A program made the translations under genes and the position numbers. A DNA stretch of 64,000 nucleotides from JACQAP01 sp035548375 (GTDB lineage: Bacteria; Pseudomonadota; Gammaproteobacteria; Burkholderiales; JACQAP01): assembly GCA_035548375.1 (NCBI GenBank), contig DASZTG010000092.1, forward strand, positions 3,939 to 67,938. Direction: 5' to 3'. Shown piece after piece: positions 1 through 6,931 of this stretch (positions are counted from its first letter, which is position 1; every line of letters starts with the position of its first letter). Under the pieces are notes generated by a model, which was not told the DNA's origin, did not search any database, and saw only the letters and a program-made list of their open reading frames with translations.

Positions 1-1307
1 GCCTCCTGTGCGCCCGCCTGGACGTGGAAGTCGTCGGTGATCTTGTATTTCGTCACCAGCATGAGCGCGCTCTGGTCGTAGGCGGTCAGGTCGATCACGT
101 TGGAGAGCGTCGCATCGGTTGCGGTCTTGAGGACGTCCTTGAATTCCTCGTAGACCAGCTGGACGCCGAAGCGCCCTTTCTCGTAGCCGAGATTTGCGCT
201 GTAGCCCTGGTTGCCCTGCTTGAGGCCGCCATTGCTGCCGAAACCGTACAGCAGCCCGAAATTCACGTCGCCCACCTTGTTGCCGTACTTGATGCTCTCG
301 TCGACCCGGCCGTTTTCCGAGATCCCGCCGCCGGCGCCGTAGACACCGTTTCCGTAAACGGAAAACAAGCCCGCTTTCTGCAATGGCGAGTAGGTAGTCA
401 GCACATCATTGATCTGGTTGGTGTTGCGTCCGAAGCTGATCTTGCCCCACTTGTCACTGGAGAAGCCACCGACCGCTTCCTTGGCGAACAACTGGCCGTT
501 CAGGGAACTGGTCGCATACGAAGTCGTCGGATAACGCGAGTTGATCGATTCGTTGTGCGACTGGTCGGTGAGCTGCCCGGTCGCCGGGTTGAAGGCGGAA
601 TCGAGCACGACGAAAGCCTTGAATCCGTCAGTGAGGTCGCGCGTCGCGCGTATGCCCCAGGAGGATGTCGACAGCGCGCCGTTGAATATGCCGACCTGGC
701 TGGACATGTTGGATGCCGGGTAGGGAACCTGCGCCCCGCCCGGCCCGGTCGGCGTCGTGCGCGGATACCGCACGCCACCGGAGATGTATGGCCCGATCGA
801 CGTCGGCATTTCGCCGCTTTGCACCAGCGAATGGCTGGTGTAGCCGACCGACAGATCGATGGTGCCGAACACCTCGACCTTGAATTTATCGGTCTGGATC
901 ACCGGGACGCCCTGCGCGTCCGTGCCGGTCTTTGCAGCCGCAGCTTCAGTCGAGGGCGCGGTCGGCTTCGCCGCTTGCGCCTTCGTTTCGGGCGCGGGGG
1001 CTTTTCCGGCTTCGACAGGCGGAGGCGGCACGACCACGGCAGCGGGGGCAGCGCCCGTTGCGCTTTCCGGTGGCGCGGCGGGTTTGGCGGCCTCTTCCTT
1101 CTTCGCTTCCTCGGCGGTGACCGCCATGAATTCGTCGTATTCCTCCTGCGTGATGATGCCCTTCTTCAATTGCAGGTCGAGCAGTCGCTTGACGGGGTCG
1201 TCGGCATGCGCTGCGCCCGACAACGACAGCATTCCCACAGCCAGCGCCATTGCTCCCTTGCTGAAATTTGCGAACCCGGATTTCCTTATTTTTGATTTCA
1301 CGGCCAT
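1..1307 (-). CDS. Gram-negative outer-membrane porin, C-terminus cut by window edge
   Basis: Read directly on the minus strand from ATG at 1307, with AAGGGG just upstream; the frame stays open to the window edge, so about 435 residues of an incomplete protein are visible. The N-terminus has a basic segment, a hydrophobic signal core and an AHA-type cleavage site near residue 36. A short charged helix, a long Ala/Pro/Lys-rich linker and then alternating beta-barrel strands follow (for example a stretch with FGTIDLSVGYTSHS and one with KISFGRNTNQIND), as in trimeric betaproteobacterial porins. It follows modBC on the same strand, and a ModE-type palindrome lies 9 bases before its start, so it may admit molybdate or another oxyanion. 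The porin call is firm; the substrate is inference. Confidence 0.85.
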   Translation of the reverse strand, partial: MAVKSKIRKSGFANFSKGAMALAVGMLSLSGAAHADDPVKRLLDLQLKKGIITQEEYDEFMAVTAEEAKKEEAAKPAAPPESATGAAPAAVVVPPPPVEAGKAPAPETKAQAAKPTAPSTEAAAAKTGTDAQGVPVIQTDKFKVEVFGTIDLSVGYTSHSLVQSGEMPTSIGPYISGGVRYPRTTPTGPGGAQVPYPASNMSSQVGIFNGALSTSSWGIRATRDLTDGFKAFVVLDSAFNPATGQLTDQSHNESINSRYPTTSYATSSLNGQLFAKEAVGGFSSDKWGKISFGRNTNQINDVLTTYSPLQKAGLFSVYGNGVYGAGGGISENGRVDESIKYGNKVGDVNFGLLYGFGSNGGLKQGNQGYSANLGYEKGRFGVQLVYEEFKDVLKTATDATLSNVIDLTAYDQSALMLVTKYKITDDFHVQAGAQE

Positions 1308-1315
1308 GTCCCCTT

Positions 1316-1339
1316 CGTGATGTACAAACAGATACAACG
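1316..1339. promoter_or_regulatory. ModE-type operator before the porin gene
   Basis: Half-sites CGTGATGT and ATACAACG are separated by 8 bases, matching 13 of 16 positions of the ModE palindrome CGTTATAT-N8-ATATAACG. It lies between the modC stop and the porin ribosome-binding site, where a bound repressor would block transcription into the porin gene. Confidence 0.6.
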
Positions 1340-1353
1340 CTGACTAAAATTTT

Positions 1354-2154
1354 TTATCTCACTGCCCGGATCGTCTTGCGCGGAAGCGGCGGCGGGCCAT
1401 CCCTGCCCATGCCCGTCAACAGCTCGCGAATCGATCCGTCGATCCTTCGCCCCTCCCGATCCCTGTAGGGGGCGGCTTTTACGTCGACTACTTTCCCCAC
1501 CCTGCCCTGATCCATTACGATCACCGTCTCGGCGAGCATCGACACGTCGTCCGGATCGTGCGTGATGGACAGCATCGGTACCTGGAACATCGACCGGATC
1601 GCCACCAGCTCGACGCGCATGCGCTGGCGCAACAGCGGATCCAGCGCGGCGAAAGGTTCGTCCAGCAACAGCAGCGACGGGTGACGTATCAGCGCCCGTG
1701 CCAGCGCCACGCGCTGGCGCTGTCCGCCCGACAGCTGCGCGGGGTAGGCTTTGTTCAATCCCCGCAGTTCGAACAAGTCGAAAAGCTCCATCACGCGGCG
1801 TGCCGCGTCCGCGGGCAGTTTCCGATTCCACCAGCGCTTCACGCCGAAGGCGATGTTCTCTTCGACGTTGAGGTGGGGAAACAGCGCGTAATCCTGGAAC
1901 AGGTAGGCGATGCCCCGTTCGCTGGCGCGCACGTCGATGCCGGCCAGGGAGTCGAACAGCACTCGCCCGCCGATCACGATGCGGCCATGGTCCGGTTTCT
2001 CCAGGCCGGCGATGGCACGCAAGGTCAGGCTCTTCCCCGCTCCGGAAGGACCGAATATCACGCCCAGCTCGTCGTCACAGGCAAATTTCACGTCGAGCGT
2101 GAAGTCGCGTCCGCCCGAACGCAGGGTCTTGCGGATGTCGATGTCCACACGCAT
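1354..2154 (-). CDS. modC: Molybdate ABC transporter, ATP-binding protein ModC (short form)
   Basis: This is the cytoplasmic ATPase of the high-affinity molybdate importer, pairing with ModB. Walker A GPSGAGKS is at residues 35-42, followed by the Q-loop (LFQDYALFPH), the signature LSGGQRQRVALARAL, Walker B LLLLDEP and the switch histidine in SITHD. The protein is 266 residues, against roughly 350 in enterobacterial ModC, and ends shortly after the ATPase core, so the C-terminal Mop/TOBE molybdate-binding domain is missing. The start lies 3 bases after the modB stop, so the two are one transcript. Other oxyanion ATPases are possible on sequence alone, but the modB and modE neighbours favour molybdate. 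Confidence 0.9.
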   Translation of the reverse strand: MRVDIDIRKTLRSGGRDFTLDVKFACDDELGVIFGPSGAGKSLTLRAIAGLEKPDHGRIVIGGRVLFDSLAGIDVRASERGIAYLFQDYALFPHLNVEENIAFGVKRWWNRKLPADAARRVMELFDLFELRGLNKAYPAQLSGGQRQRVALARALIRHPSLLLLDEPFAALDPLLRQRMRVELVAIRSMFQVPMLSITHDPDDVSMLAETVIVMDQGRVGKVVDVKAAPYRDREGRRIDGSIRELLTGMGRDGPPPLPRKTIRAVR

Positions 2155-2157
2155 GGT

Positions 2158-2829
2158 TCAAGCCGCGTAGCGCGGGCGCAACAGCCTGCCCGACGCAAGC
2201 AGAACGCAGATACAGACAACGGAGGTCACGACGACCAGGAAATTCGCGACGTCATCCTTGCCCGCCTGGACCGCTTCATAGACGGCGATGGAAAGCGTCT
2301 GGGTTCTGCCGGGCAGGCTGCCGGCGACCATCAGCGTGGCGCCGAACTCGCCCATCGCGCGGGCAAAAGCGAGCATCGCGCCGGCCAGGATGCCGCGCCA
2401 TGCCAGCGGCAAGGTGACGCGCAAGAAAACTTCGAATTCCGATTTTCCGAGCACGCGCGCAGCCTGCTCGAACTGGCGGTCGACCCCTTCCAGCGCGGCG
2501 CGCGCAGCCTTGTAGACCAGCGGATAGGCCACGACGGCGGCGGCGATCACCGCGCCTTGCCAGGTGAACACCAGTGAAATCCCGAAGCTGTCGTTCAGCC
2601 ATTCACCGATGAAGCCGCGCCGTCCGACGACGACCAGCAGGTAGTAGCCGAGGACGGTCGGCGGCATGACCATGGGCAGCGTCATCAGCGCATCGACGAC
2701 TTCGCGGCCGGGAAAACGCACGCGTACCAGCAGGAACGCGACGCCGACGCCGGCCACCGAAGCGAGGACCGTCGCCCATCCGGCAACCTTGAGGGTCAGC
2801 AATAGTGGAATCAGGACATCCTGCGACAT
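2158..2829 (-). CDS. modB: Molybdate ABC transporter permease ModB
   Basis: This is the inner-membrane permease that passes molybdate from a periplasmic binding protein to the cytoplasm. The 223-residue protein has about five hydrophobic helices, the ModB-typical PPTVLGYYLL at residues 56-65, and an EAA-type loop (QAARVLGKSEFEVFLRVTLP) that docks the ATPase. ATG at 2829 was chosen because it gives the usual family length; an upstream in-frame start at 2910 would add 27 residues with no transporter character and would swallow the ModE-like operator. No modA gene lies beside it, which is unusual for a mod operon; it may be beyond the left edge or elsewhere in the genome. Confidence 0.9.
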   Translation of the reverse strand: MSQDVLIPLLLTLKVAGWATVLASVAGVGVAFLLVRVRFPGREVVDALMTLPMVMPPTVLGYYLLVVVGRRGFIGEWLNDSFGISLVFTWQGAVIAAAVVAYPLVYKAARAALEGVDRQFEQAARVLGKSEFEVFLRVTLPLAWRGILAGAMLAFARAMGEFGATLMVAGSLPGRTQTLSIAVYEAVQAGKDDVANFLVVVTSVVCICVLLASGRLLRPRYAA

Positions 2830-2853
2830 CGTCGGGCCGGCCTTCGACTGTTT

Positions 2854-2877
2854 CGATATGTTTCTACCTATACAGCG
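2854..2877. promoter_or_regulatory. ModE-type operator before modBC
   Basis: Half-sites CGATATGT and ATACAGCG have the same 8-base spacer as the other three boxes and match 12 of 16 consensus positions, the weakest of the set. It is centred about 36 bases upstream of the modB start, the expected place for molybdate-dependent repression of the transporter. Confidence 0.5.
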
Positions 2878-3008
2878 ACGAAGGCTATCCGCAATACATC
2901 GGACCGTCAAGAAATCAACACGCCCGACCCGGCGCTTTTTCGAGTGCGGGTGGTCCTGACGATAGCTTGCCGCCTGTCATTCGACTGGCGGGTGGGAGCC
3001 AATGGCGA

Positions 3009-3404
3009 TTATTGCGCGGCGTCGGGCGGAGCCAGGGTCGTCATGCGCTCGTTGCGCAGGAATTCGGCCATCCTGAAGACATCCGAATCGGCGAGGGTAA
3101 AGCTCCACTCGAAGCCGTCGGCGGTACCCAGAACCAGCGCCAGCGACTCATCGGTCAGGTCGCGCTCGAGCGACTATGAAACCGCCTCGCGCTTTACGCG
3201 CAGCGCGGGATCGCCGCGGCCCTGCGGCAAAGCGATCTGCTGGATCTCGGGGAGAAATCGCATGAGGCCCGGGAGACTCGCGACGGGCAGTTCGAGGACG
3301 TGCGACTGCTCGGAAGCCAGTCGGAAATACAACCGGAATCGCGAGCCGTCCGGGGATACGGCGAATCCGTCGCAGGCCTGCGCCTCGACCACATCGCCGG
3401 TCAT
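3009..3404 (-). pseudogene. Unknown small protein interrupted by an in-frame amber codon
   Basis: ATG at 3404 overlaps the stop of the upstream gene (ATGA), indicating translational coupling. The frame codes 76 residues to a TAG at 3174-3176, then continues in the same frame with equally protein-like sequence for 54 residues to TAA at 3009-3011. The two halves look alike: a run of alternating hydrophobic residues (FRLYFRL; LALVLGT), then an aspartate- or serine-flanked turn and a helix ending in a hydrophobic-Met-x-x-Phe-Leu pattern (MRFLPEI; MAEFLRN). So it was probably one two-repeat protein of about 131 residues. The family was not recognised. A sequencing error, a true nonsense mutation or readthrough would all fit; no second start is visible after the stop. 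Confidence 0.55.
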
Positions 3405-4078
3405 TGCTGATCGGACACCTTGGTACGCAGGTCTTCCTGGGGCGAGGATTTCTTCAGGATCCTGGCCATTTCCCGGATCCAGTTCTTGCTGCGGGATTTC
3501 CTGAGGGCTTCGCGCTGGTTGGCCGCTGACTTCAATTCGCGCCCGCGCATGGCGGAATCGTGGTTCCTCGCCACGCGGACATTCTCTGCCGAAAAGGCAC
3601 CAGCCACGTCCACGCGCGCCAGTCCGTATTTCAGGGGACCCTGTCCGCGTTCCGCCCATTTGCCGGATCGCTCCCAGATGTCCACCCATTGCGCCAGGGT
3701 TAACGTCCAGTCGATTCCCTGGGAACGCCGCGCATTCGTGCGATGCTGCAAATACGCCTGCCGCTGCTCCTGGCTGAACGCTACGAGCTGTGCCGCAGCG
3801 CAGCCGTAGACACGCAAGCTCTGCGGCGCTTTTTGCGGCACCCGCGGCCGGCGATTGTTCCTGATCGCCAGCCCGGCGTTTTTCTTGTCCAGGCCGTAGC
3901 GCTTTACGATCTTCCTGATGCGTTCGGCGCTGAGCCCGAACGCCTTGCCGATGCTGCCCAGCGTTTCCCCGCGCAGGTAGCGATCGCGGATCTCGGCATC
4001 CCGCCCGGCGAACGGAAGCATCCTGTTTTCGACCGGATGCTCGCCGGACGGACCGACGGGTTGATCGCTCAAGTCCAT
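3401..4078 (-). CDS. Unknown protein with N-terminal helix-turn-helix and HNH-like C-terminal motif
   Basis: The family of this 225-residue protein was not recognised. Residues about 26-58 (IRDRYLRGETLGSIGKAFGL and following) read as a sigma-70 region 4-like helix-turn-helix. The second half has a Trp-rich segment followed by GLARVDVAGAFSAENVRVA, which recalls the Leu-x-Arg-x-Asp-x-x-Gly...Glu-Asn-x-Arg pattern of phage HNH endonuclease-like proteins, but the HNH catalytic residues are not clear. The tail is strongly basic. It sits 52 bases after the beta-propeller gene and overlaps the interrupted small gene by 4 bases, so all three may be cotranscribed within the ModE-controlled region. DNA binding is inference; any link to molybdenum is only positional. 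Confidence 0.6.
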   Translation of the reverse strand: MDLSDQPVGPSGEHPVENRMLPFAGRDAEIRDRYLRGETLGSIGKAFGLSAERIRKIVKRYGLDKKNAGLAIRNNRRPRVPQKAPQSLRVYGCAAAQLVAFSQEQRQAYLQHRTNARRSQGIDWTLTLAQWVDIWERSGKWAERGQGPLKYGLARVDVAGAFSAENVRVARNHDSAMRGRELKSAANQREALRKSRSKNWIREMARILKKSSPQEDLRTKVSDQQ

Positions 4079-4130
4079 CGGCCTGGTCTTCTCGCGGTCG
4101 GGGATGCGTCAGGCAACTTCGGCCCCTGCA

Positions 4131-5303
4131 TCAGAACTTGTCGAAACCCGCCGGCAACCGGACGACGGTAACCGGGTTGTTCTTGTTGTTCGGCGAAGTC
4201 GCAGCCAGTTCCGGAATCACGAGCAGGAAACTGCCGTCGGCTTGCTTGCTCACGGCGATGTCCGCCGGGCCGGCGAGCTTCTTCTCCTTGTCGAACACCA
4301 GGATCATGGGCTTGCCGTACGGCGGCGTCACCACGACGGTGTTCGTCTTCACGATTTCGGTATCCAGGCGTACGGCGCCGGCAAAGTCCAGGCCATCCAG
4401 CGCGCCCAGGCCGCGTGCGAACGGCTCGGGAAGGCGACCGGCTTCGAAGTCGGCCTTCGTCAGGCGATACATCCCGCCTTCCGCCGGGTCTTTCAGCCCG
4501 GCGGCCTGGCCGACCGTGTTGAAGTGAATGGCACCGTCGGGAGCGACTTCGATGCCATCCGGTCCGCCATCGGGCACCGCGATATAGGACAGCGGCGCAT
4601 CCTTGCCGTCGGCCAACGCGTCGAGCGAGCTGTGCGGGAACATGTAGACGCCGCCGCCCTTGGTCGTCAGCGCCGGGCTGAAGATGCCGCCGCCGATGCC
4701 GGTGTCGGCGAGGTAGAGGTTGCCCTGCTTGTCGAAGCTGAGCGCGTTGGCCAGGGTCGCGGCAACGCCTGCCACCTTGCCGGCAGGGGAATCGACGCCC
4801 AGCTTGATCGAGCCCAGGATCCTGCCATCGGCATTGAAGGCGACGATCTTCGGGTCGAGGACCGAGGGATCCTTCACCTCGGTGCCGTCGGCTTCAGCCA
4901 GCGGCGCCCAGGCTTCCGCCAGGAAGATGGTGCCCTTGGGGAATTTCTTCGTCGCCACCGTGCTGACGGCCATGCCCAGCGGCCCGGTCAGCCCGGTGAC
5001 GAGCTTTTCCTTGACCATCTTCAGCGTGCCGTCGGATTGCACGGATAGCTTGCTGATGTAGCCGCCGTTATGCGTCCAGTGGAAGCCCTTGTCGGGCATC
5101 CCCAGTTCGGCGGAATTCGAAATGAAGACGGTCTTGCCGTCCGCGCTGAAAATCGCGCCTTCCGGGTTGTCGAACGCTTCCAGCACCTGCAGGACCTGCC
5201 CCTTGATCGGGTAGGGATCCGGCCCGTCCGCATAGGCGCTGCCGACTGCGACTCCGAGCACGCCCGCCAGCACGAACGGCAAGGCGCTGAATGTCTTGTT
5301 CAT
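4131..5303 (-). CDS. Secreted beta-propeller (NHL/SMP-30-like) protein under a ModE-type operator
   Basis: This 390-residue protein has a clear signal peptide ending GSAYA near residue 25, so it is periplasmic or secreted. The mature part carries repeated propeller-blade signatures: PEGAIFSADGKTVFISNS, ALSFDKQGNLYLADTG, GPDGIEVAPDGAIHF and LDGLDFAGAVRLDTE, as in NHL/SMP-30 folds. No catalytic assignment is possible. A strong ribosome-binding site (GAGGAG, then AAGGAA) precedes ATG at 5303. A near-perfect ModE operator lies 39 bases upstream, and the protein stands between modE and modB, where a periplasmic molybdate component might be expected. It bears no resemblance to ModA, so a role in oxyanion capture, as a molybdoenzyme partner or in lactone hydrolysis is open. 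Confidence 0.8.
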   Translation of the reverse strand: MNKTFSALPFVLAGVLGVAVGSAYADGPDPYPIKGQVLQVLEAFDNPEGAIFSADGKTVFISNSAELGMPDKGFHWTHNGGYISKLSVQSDGTLKMVKEKLVTGLTGPLGMAVSTVATKKFPKGTIFLAEAWAPLAEADGTEVKDPSVLDPKIVAFNADGRILGSIKLGVDSPAGKVAGVAATLANALSFDKQGNLYLADTGIGGGIFSPALTTKGGGVYMFPHSSLDALADGKDAPLSYIAVPDGGPDGIEVAPDGAIHFNTVGQAAGLKDPAEGGMYRLTKADFEAGRLPEPFARGLGALDGLDFAGAVRLDTEIVKTNTVVVTPPYGKPMILVFDKEKKLAGPADIAVSKQADGSFLLVIPELAATSPNNKNNPVTVVRLPAGFDKF

Positions 5304-5341
5304 GTTCCTTGGTCTCCTCGGTTATCTCGATTTCGTGGTTA

Positions 5342-5365
5342 CGTTATATTTGTATGAATATAGCG
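5342..5365. promoter_or_regulatory. ModE-type operator before the beta-propeller gene (best of four)
   Basis: Perfect left half CGTTATAT, 8-base spacer and right half ATATAGCG, 15 of 16 consensus positions. It ends 39 bases before the ATG at 5303. This is the strongest of the four boxes and anchors recognition of the others. Confidence 0.8.
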
Positions 5366-5423
5366 ATACGGACGGTTTTCACGGCAATGGCCAAGCTCTG
5401 CATCGCGATGGGTGTTCGATCGG

Positions 5424-5457
5424 AAAATCAGGCAGCGCCCCGTGAGAGGCGCTGCCT
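5424..5457 (-). terminator. Hairpin with short T-run, possible intrinsic terminator or attenuator
   Basis: Arms AGGCAGCGCC (5430-5439) and GGCGCTGCCT (5448-5457) pair perfectly over 10 bp with an 8-base loop. On the minus strand the stem is followed by GATTTT. It would end transcripts coming from modE or from the box at 5524-5547 before they reach the propeller gene. Confidence 0.5.
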
Positions 5458-5523
5458 CAAGCTCGAAAGGAGGTCTGCGTACCGGAGGGCCTCGTTCAAA
5501 CCCTCCGGCAGTCGGCCACCAGT
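5424..5523 (-). ncRNA. Candidate structured leader or small RNA between two ModE boxes
   Basis: Reading leftward from the ModE box at 5524-5547 there is a perfect 8-bp hairpin (CCGGAGGG with CCCTCCGG, arms at 5482-5489 and 5501-5508), then a single-stranded stretch, then a perfect 10-bp hairpin with a short T-run. No open frame of useful length fits. It could be a molybdate-controlled small RNA, or a riboswitch or attenuator in the leader of the propeller gene. It was not matched with confidence to the known Moco RNA motif. Confidence 0.35.
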
Positions 5524-5547
5524 CGATATGTTCTTATGGATATAACG
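5524..5547. promoter_or_regulatory. ModE-type operator upstream of the structured leader
   Basis: Half-sites CGATATGT and a perfect ATATAACG with an 8-base spacer match 14 of 16 consensus positions. It lies 92 bases beyond the modE stop, with no protein gene between it and the next box, so its target is probably the hairpin-containing transcript running toward the propeller gene. Confidence 0.65.
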
Positions 5548-5639
5548 ACTTCGTCAAGCCCTTTGAAACCCGGCGATCAAAATGGATTTCCAACCCGATA
5601 TCCGGCGGCTGCGAAGAAAAAAACGGCAGGAATGGAAAA

Positions 5640-6017
5640 TCAGTTGCCGTTCATGAGATCGGTGAAATTGCGCAATTCCCGCGCAACGCTGGCACTGGCT
5701 TTCTTTTCCATGTCGCTGTAACGCGCCAGCACCTCCCGGCCCAGTTCGGTGACGACGGCGCCACCACCGGCCCTGCCGCCTGTCAAGGTCTCGACCACAG
5801 GCGATTTGAAGGACTGATTCATCGTGTCGACCAGCAGCCAGGCGCGCCGGTACGACATGTCCATGCGCCGGGCCGCTGCGGAAATCGATCCAGTGTCCTG
5901 GATGGCCCGCAGCAAATCGGCCTTTCCCGGCCCCATCGCGATGGCCTTGCGAAACATGATGCGAATCTGCGGCTGCAGCGACTGTTTGGACGGCTTGTCG
6001 GTGCCGGGTTTGGTCAT
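5640..6017 (-). CDS. modE: ModE-family molybdate-responsive regulator, DNA-binding domain only
   Basis: This 125-residue protein consists of the ModE/LysR-type winged helix alone: ADLLRAIQDTGSISAAARRM and the recognition region MSYRRAWLLVDTMN, then GGRAGGGAVVTELGREVL and a short helical tail. Full-length ModE has about 260 residues with two C-terminal Mop domains that bind molybdate; these are absent, so sensing must occur some other way. ATG at 6017 has an ideal GGAGG 5 bases upstream and overlaps the moaE stop (ATGA), and was preferred to an ATG four codons earlier. It is the last gene of moaD-moaE-modE and the likely reader of the four palindromes in this region. Confidence 0.9.
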   Translation of the reverse strand: MTKPGTDKPSKQSLQPQIRIMFRKAIAMGPGKADLLRAIQDTGSISAAARRMDMSYRRAWLLVDTMNQSFKSPVVETLTGGRAGGGAVVTELGREVLARYSDMEKKASASVARELRNFTDLMNGN

Positions 6018-6469
6018 GCAGTCCTCCATCGTTCGGCGGCGGTATCGTCCGACTGGCGGGATTCAACCCAGCGCCCGCCCTGCGGCGTGCCTTCCTTTTT
6101 CCAGAAAGGCGCTTTCGTCTTCAGATAGTCCATCAGGAATTCACAGGCCTGGAAAGCCTCGCCCCGGTGGGCACTGGCGACCACCACCAGCACGATCTGG
6201 TCCGACGGCCTGAGCACGCCCACGCGATGCACCACCAGCGCATCGAGAATATTCCAGCGCGCCCTCGCCTCCGCCTCGATTTTCTCGAGCGCCTTCTCGG
6301 TCAGCCCGGGATAGTGCTCGAGGGTCATGTCGGCAACGTCGGCGCCTTCGTTCAGGTCGCGCACCACGCCGACAAAACAGGCGATGGCGCCGATGCGCGG
6401 GTTACTGCGCCGCATTACGTTCATCTCGGCGCCAGCATCGAAATCCTCTGCCTGGACCCGGACCGCCAC
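6014..6469 (-). CDS. moaE: Molybdopterin synthase catalytic (large) subunit MoaE
   Basis: MoaE transfers sulfur from the MoaD C-terminus onto cyclic pyranopterin monophosphate to form molybdopterin. The GTG at 6469 follows the moaD stop by 2 bases with a run of G as ribosome-binding site and gives 151 residues, the family length. It carries the family core (IGAIACFVGVVRD, MTLEHYPGL, HRVGVL, SAHRGEAFQACEFLMDYLK) and the active-site lysine region KTKAPFWKKE. Longer in-frame extensions upstream lie inside moaD and are not protein-like. It is coupled to modE by a 4-base overlap. Confidence 0.95.
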   Translation of the reverse strand: MAVRVQAEDFDAGAEMNVMRRSNPRIGAIACFVGVVRDLNEGADVADMTLEHYPGLTEKALEKIEAEARARWNILDALVVHRVGVLRPSDQIVLVVVASAHRGEAFQACEFLMDYLKTKAPFWKKEGTPQGGRWVESRQSDDTAAERWRTA

Positions 6470-6471
6470 GA

Positions 6472-6768
6472 TCAGCCCCCCGTCACCGGCGGCATGATCG
6501 CAACGGTGTCGCCGGAGCGAATCGGCATGCCTGGATCGGCCATTTCTTCGTTGATCGCCACCAGGAAGGGCCGGCCGGGCGCCAGCTCCTTGTCCCAAGG
6601 CGCGCCCCGCTTGCGTAACCAGGCCATGAAGTCCGCGACGTTTCGCACGTCAGCGGGCAGTTGGGCGCGTTCGCGATCCCTGCCGAAAACCTCACGCAGG
6701 CGCGCGAAATAAAGGACCTCCACTGCGATGGAGACGCGCTCATCGACGGCGGAATCGTTGGGTTCCAT
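6472..6768 (-). CDS. moaD: Molybdopterin synthase sulfur-carrier (small) subunit MoaD
   Basis: This ubiquitin-fold sulfur carrier ends in the required Gly-Gly (PPVTGG), which is thiocarboxylated and inserted into MoaE. The 98-residue protein begins with about 12 extra residues before the usual beta strand (VEVLYFARLREVFG), so the true start may be an internal GTG giving about 87 residues. It is the first gene of moaD-moaE-modE and is divergent from moaA across about 230 bases. Confidence 0.93.
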   Translation of the reverse strand: MEPNDSAVDERVSIAVEVLYFARLREVFGRDRERAQLPADVRNVADFMAWLRKRGAPWDKELAPGRPFLVAINEEMADPGMPIRSGDTVAIMPPVTGG

Positions 6769-6931
6769 ATGCGCGATTATCCCCGGTTTGCCGCGTCAGT
6801 GCAGCCACCGGCGCAGAGGCTTCCGCACCCGGCCCGGGCCTGCGAAAACCCGCTCGGAGGCATCGAACCATGGCGAATCGGTTGCATTTGCCTCTTGCAA
6901 TCCCGCCTTCGCGGCGTCATGTGCTCTGGAA

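Noticed and set aside
24..1295. Long plus-strand frame opposite the porin
   Set aside because: It is an antisense shadow: the minus strand encodes a full signal peptide and porin strands, while the plus translation is Arg- and Ala-rich without any domain.
3174..3689. A 171-residue form of the interrupted small gene
   Set aside because: The extra N-terminal part overlaps the upstream helix-turn-helix gene and is not protein-like; the ATGA-coupled start at 3404 is better.
5400..5523. Selenocysteine or other tRNA in the hairpin region
   Set aside because: A GTTCAAA string next to a GC stem recalled a T-arm, but no acceptor stem, D-arm or anticodon arm can be drawn on either strand.
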